Part shown: positions 7,392 to 8,666 of the stretch, piece after piece | Layout of the letters: each line of letters starts with the position of its first letter | Numbering within the stretch: the stretch's first letter is position 1 | NCBI GenBank assembly: GCA_017882245.1 | Contig: JADGPV010000084.1 | Span: 1-8,666, forward strand | Reading direction: 5' to 3' | DNA length: 8,666 nt | DNA from: Bacteroidales bacterium | GTDB taxonomy: Bacteria > Bacteroidota > Bacteroidia > Bacteroidales > VadinHA17 | Notes under the pieces: generated by a model | The model's input: the letters and a program-made list of their open reading frames with translations, nothing else | Told to the model about the DNA's origin: nothing | Databases searched by the model: none | Position numbers and translations under genes: made by a program

Positions 7392-8456
7392 CTACTTCCC
7401 TGCCTGTAAGGATATTATATTATTTCCTGATTTAAGCGACGACTGTCGGATTATTAGTTCATGGCTGAGTATTATGGAGTTGACCTTTTCAAACTGTGTT
7501 CCTTCAAGAATGCGGATCATAGTAGATGCTGCCACATCTCCCATGGCTCTTCCCGGATAGTGAACGGTTGTCAGATTAGGTTCAACGATCCTCGATACAG
7601 GGTCGTCATTGAAACCCACAACAGCTATATCTTCAGGTACACGGTATCCCTTCTTTTTCAGTTCGCATATGATTGACACTGCCGAGGTGTCATTAGCCGT
7701 GAAGATACCGTCAGGCATTGATCCGTTGTTCAGCAGCCTACGTATGATCAGTTCTCCGGAGCTGTCGCTCAGATCAGTAATTATAAGAGAGTTATCATCG
7801 AACTCCAGGGACTTTTCTGCAAGAGCCTGCCTGTATCCGCGAAATCTGTCACTGTAAACATTACGGTTCATGCTGCCTCCCACATGAATTATCTTTCTGC
7901 AACCCTGGTCGATCAGGTGACTTGTGGCATCATATCCCGCCCTGAAATTGTCGATGACCACGCTGACACAGTTGCCGCATTCAAACACCCTGTCAAAGAA
8001 TACCAGGGGAATATCTTTTCTGAAAATCTTCTGGAAGGAATCGCTGTTTTTAGTCTCGTATGATAGAGACACAAGGAATCCATCTACGCGGCTGTTGAAC
8101 AAAGCCTGTATATTAGCCTCCTCCAGAGAAGCCGACTCTTCGCTCTGGCTTATAAGTAGCTGGTACCCTGAGTTGTTTGCCACTTTTTCCATACCCGAGA
8201 TGACAGAAGACATGAAGTGACTGTCGATTCTGGGTATAATCACGCCTAAGGTACGGGTTCGTTTCTGTCTGAGATTTGCTGCGAACTTATTATGCTGGTA
8301 TCCCATCTCCTGGGCAGTATGCATAATTTTCTTCCGGAGTTCTTTTCGCACCTGTGGGCTATTGTTCAGGCCGCGTGAAACTGTTGAGGCTGAAATATTC
8401 AGCGCTTTCGAGATGTCATAAATAGTGACCTCCGCTTTTTTCTTCATTCCAGCCAT
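7392..8456 (-). CDS. LacI-family transcriptional repressor, probable regulator of the xylose operon
   Basis: A 354-residue protein with the standard LacI/GalR plan. The helix-turn-helix is at 11-32 (TIYDISKALNISASTVSRGL), the hinge helix at about 53-66 (YQHNKFAANLRQKR), and a periplasmic-binding-protein-like sensor domain from LGVIIPRIDSHF at 70. Sensor-domain landmarks are VDGFLVS at 124-130, PLVFFDR at 150-156, SVVIDNFRAGYDAT at 165-178, HVGG at 191-194, DRFRGY at 203-208, DGIFTANDTSA at 249-259, AVVGFNDDP at 278-286, and the LTTVHYP segment at 295-301. The sugar or sugar phosphate it binds cannot be read from sequence; xylose or xylulose is inferred from the downstream genes. It is the first gene of the operon, so it probably represses its own synthesis through the two TGCAA-N4-TTGTA sites upstream. 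ATG at 8456 is chosen; ATG at 8447 (codon 4) is equally possible and leaves the DNA-binding domain intact. Confidence 0.93.
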   Translation of the reverse strand: MAGMKKKAEVTIYDISKALNISASTVSRGLNNSPQVRKELRKKIMHTAQEMGYQHNKFAANLRQKRTRTLGVIIPRIDSHFMSSVISGMEKVANNSGYQLLISQSEESASLEEANIQALFNSRVDGFLVSLSYETKNSDSFQKIFRKDIPLVFFDRVFECGNCVSVVIDNFRAGYDATSHLIDQGCRKIIHVGGSMNRNVYSDRFRGYRQALAEKSLEFDDNSLIITDLSDSSGELIIRRLLNNGSMPDGIFTANDTSAVSIICELKKKGYRVPEDIAVVGFNDDPVSRIVEPNLTTVHYPGRAMGDVAASTMIRILEGTQFEKVNSIILSHELIIRQSSLKSGNNIISLQAGK

Positions 8457-8463
8457 AATTCTT

Positions 8464-8498
8464 CAAAATAAGTAATAAAACGGAAATTATTGAAACTT
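8464..8498 (-). promoter_or_regulatory. Weak candidate Bacteroidota-type promoter for the lacI-xyl operon
   Basis: Read on the minus strand, TTATTTTG (8464-8471) matches the Bacteroidota -7 box TAnnTTTG at five of six fixed positions, and TTTC, about 20 bases upstream, resembles the -33 box TTTG. The transcript would begin almost at the start codon of the repressor gene, giving a very short leader, which weakens the call. The whole stretch is strongly A/T-rich and chance matches are easy. Confidence 0.22.
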
Positions 8499-8512
8499 TT
8501 TTAAATATTTTT

Positions 8513-8526
8513 TGCAATCGGTTGTA
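8513..8526. promoter_or_regulatory. LacI-type operator candidate 1
   Basis: TGCAATCGGTTGTA fits the general LacI/GalR operator pattern TGnAAnCGnTTnCA at nine of its ten fixed positions (T in place of C near the right end) and has the central CG that these proteins kink. It lies 57 bases upstream of the repressor start codon and is repeated at 8584. It also overlaps the TTG (8522-8524) of the plus-strand promoter candidate, so a bound repressor could control both directions. Confidence 0.55.
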
Positions 8527-8552
8527 TATTTAAATCTTATTACCTATTTTTC
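8522..8552 (+). promoter_or_regulatory. Weak candidate Bacteroidota-type promoter facing the divergent gene
   Basis: TTG at 8522-8524 is followed, after 20 bases, by TATTTTTC at 8545-8552, which differs from TAnnTTTG only in the last base. The expected start of transcription would be near 8559, about 75 bases before the divergent reading frame. The -33 element lies within operator candidate 1. A/T-rich context makes this uncertain. Confidence 0.25.
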
Positions 8553-8583
8553 GTTATGCTTAAAACCGTTCAGGGAATTACCC

Positions 8584-8597
8584 TGCAACGGATTGTA
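8584..8597. promoter_or_regulatory. LacI-type operator candidate 2
   Basis: TGCAACGGATTGTA has the same outer half-sites (TGCAA and TTGTA) as the site at 8513-8526, spaced by four bases, and the TGCAA/TTGTA repeat is placed 71 bases away in the same orientation. The inner four bases differ (CGGA against TCGG), so the central CG step is shifted by one base. Its left end overlaps a small perfect inverted repeat CAGGG/CCCTG at 8571-8585. It could be a second site for the same repressor, allowing looping or cooperative binding. Confidence 0.45.
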
Positions 8598-8632
8598 TTG
8601 TTTGTGTTTAATGTAGAAACTCTTATAATCGA

Positions 8633-8666
8633 ATGACCATGCAACCGGAAACAGGAAAACTATCGG
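8633..8666 (+). CDS. Possible start of a divergent gene (runs off the right edge)
   Basis: From ATG 8633 (or in-frame ATG 8639) the frame reads MTMQPETGKLS and stays open to the window end. Only 11 codons are visible, so nothing can be said about the product. A divergent gene sharing the intergenic control region of a sugar operon would fit a transporter or related catabolic function, but that is a guess. Confidence 0.3.
   Translation, partial: MTMQPETGKLS

Noticed and set aside
8556..8636. A 26-codon plus-strand frame (MLKTVQGITL...) whose TGA overlaps the ATG at 8633, looking like a leader peptide with ATGA coupling
   Set aside because: It runs through operator candidate 2 and the small inverted repeat, has no run of regulatory codons and no ribosome binding site. 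A frame this short is expected by chance in A/T-rich DNA.

Overview
The window is an 8.7 kb piece of a chromosome that most likely comes from a member of the Bacteroidota, probably Bacteroidales or a relative. Four things point there. The xylose isomerase is of the Bacteroides type. The left-edge gene ends like the large Bacteroidota peptidyl-prolyl isomerases. The acyltransferase is a fused OlsF-type enzyme. Upstream of the start codons the DNA is A/T-rich and lacks clear Shine-Dalgarno sequences. No mobile element, CRISPR array, tRNA or rRNA was seen.

Layout. Positions 1-171 hold the last 56 codons of a plus-strand gene, closed by a strong hairpin and T-tract at about 193-222. From 8456 down to 260 six genes follow head to tail on the minus strand: a LacI-family repressor, a uroporphyrinogen-decarboxylase-like (MtaA/CmuA-type) protein, xylulokinase (xylB), xylose isomerase (xylA), a fused MetV-MetF methylenetetrahydrofolate reductase, and an OlsF-like bifunctional aminolipid acyltransferase. 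The gaps in that order are 41, 10, 11 and 6 bases, then a 4-base ATGA overlap. No terminator is visible between them, so one polycistronic transcript of about 8.2 kb is likely. Upstream of the repressor is an A/T-rich intergenic region (8457-8632) with two near-identical LacI-type operator candidates, and a plus-strand reading frame starts at 8633 and runs off the edge.

How the genes may work together. XylA and XylB turn D-xylose into D-xylulose 5-phosphate for the pentose phosphate pathway, and the LacI-type protein is the probable local, autoregulated control. The unusual part is the company they keep. A protein of the corrinoid/cobalamin methyltransferase-like UroD superfamily lies upstream of xylBA, and a folate C1 enzyme with an eight-cysteine MetV module lies downstream. 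This raises the untested idea that the operon handles a methylated pentose or a methyl group coming from xylan. The terminal acyltransferase would put membrane aminolipid synthesis under the same promoter, by coincidence or by design.
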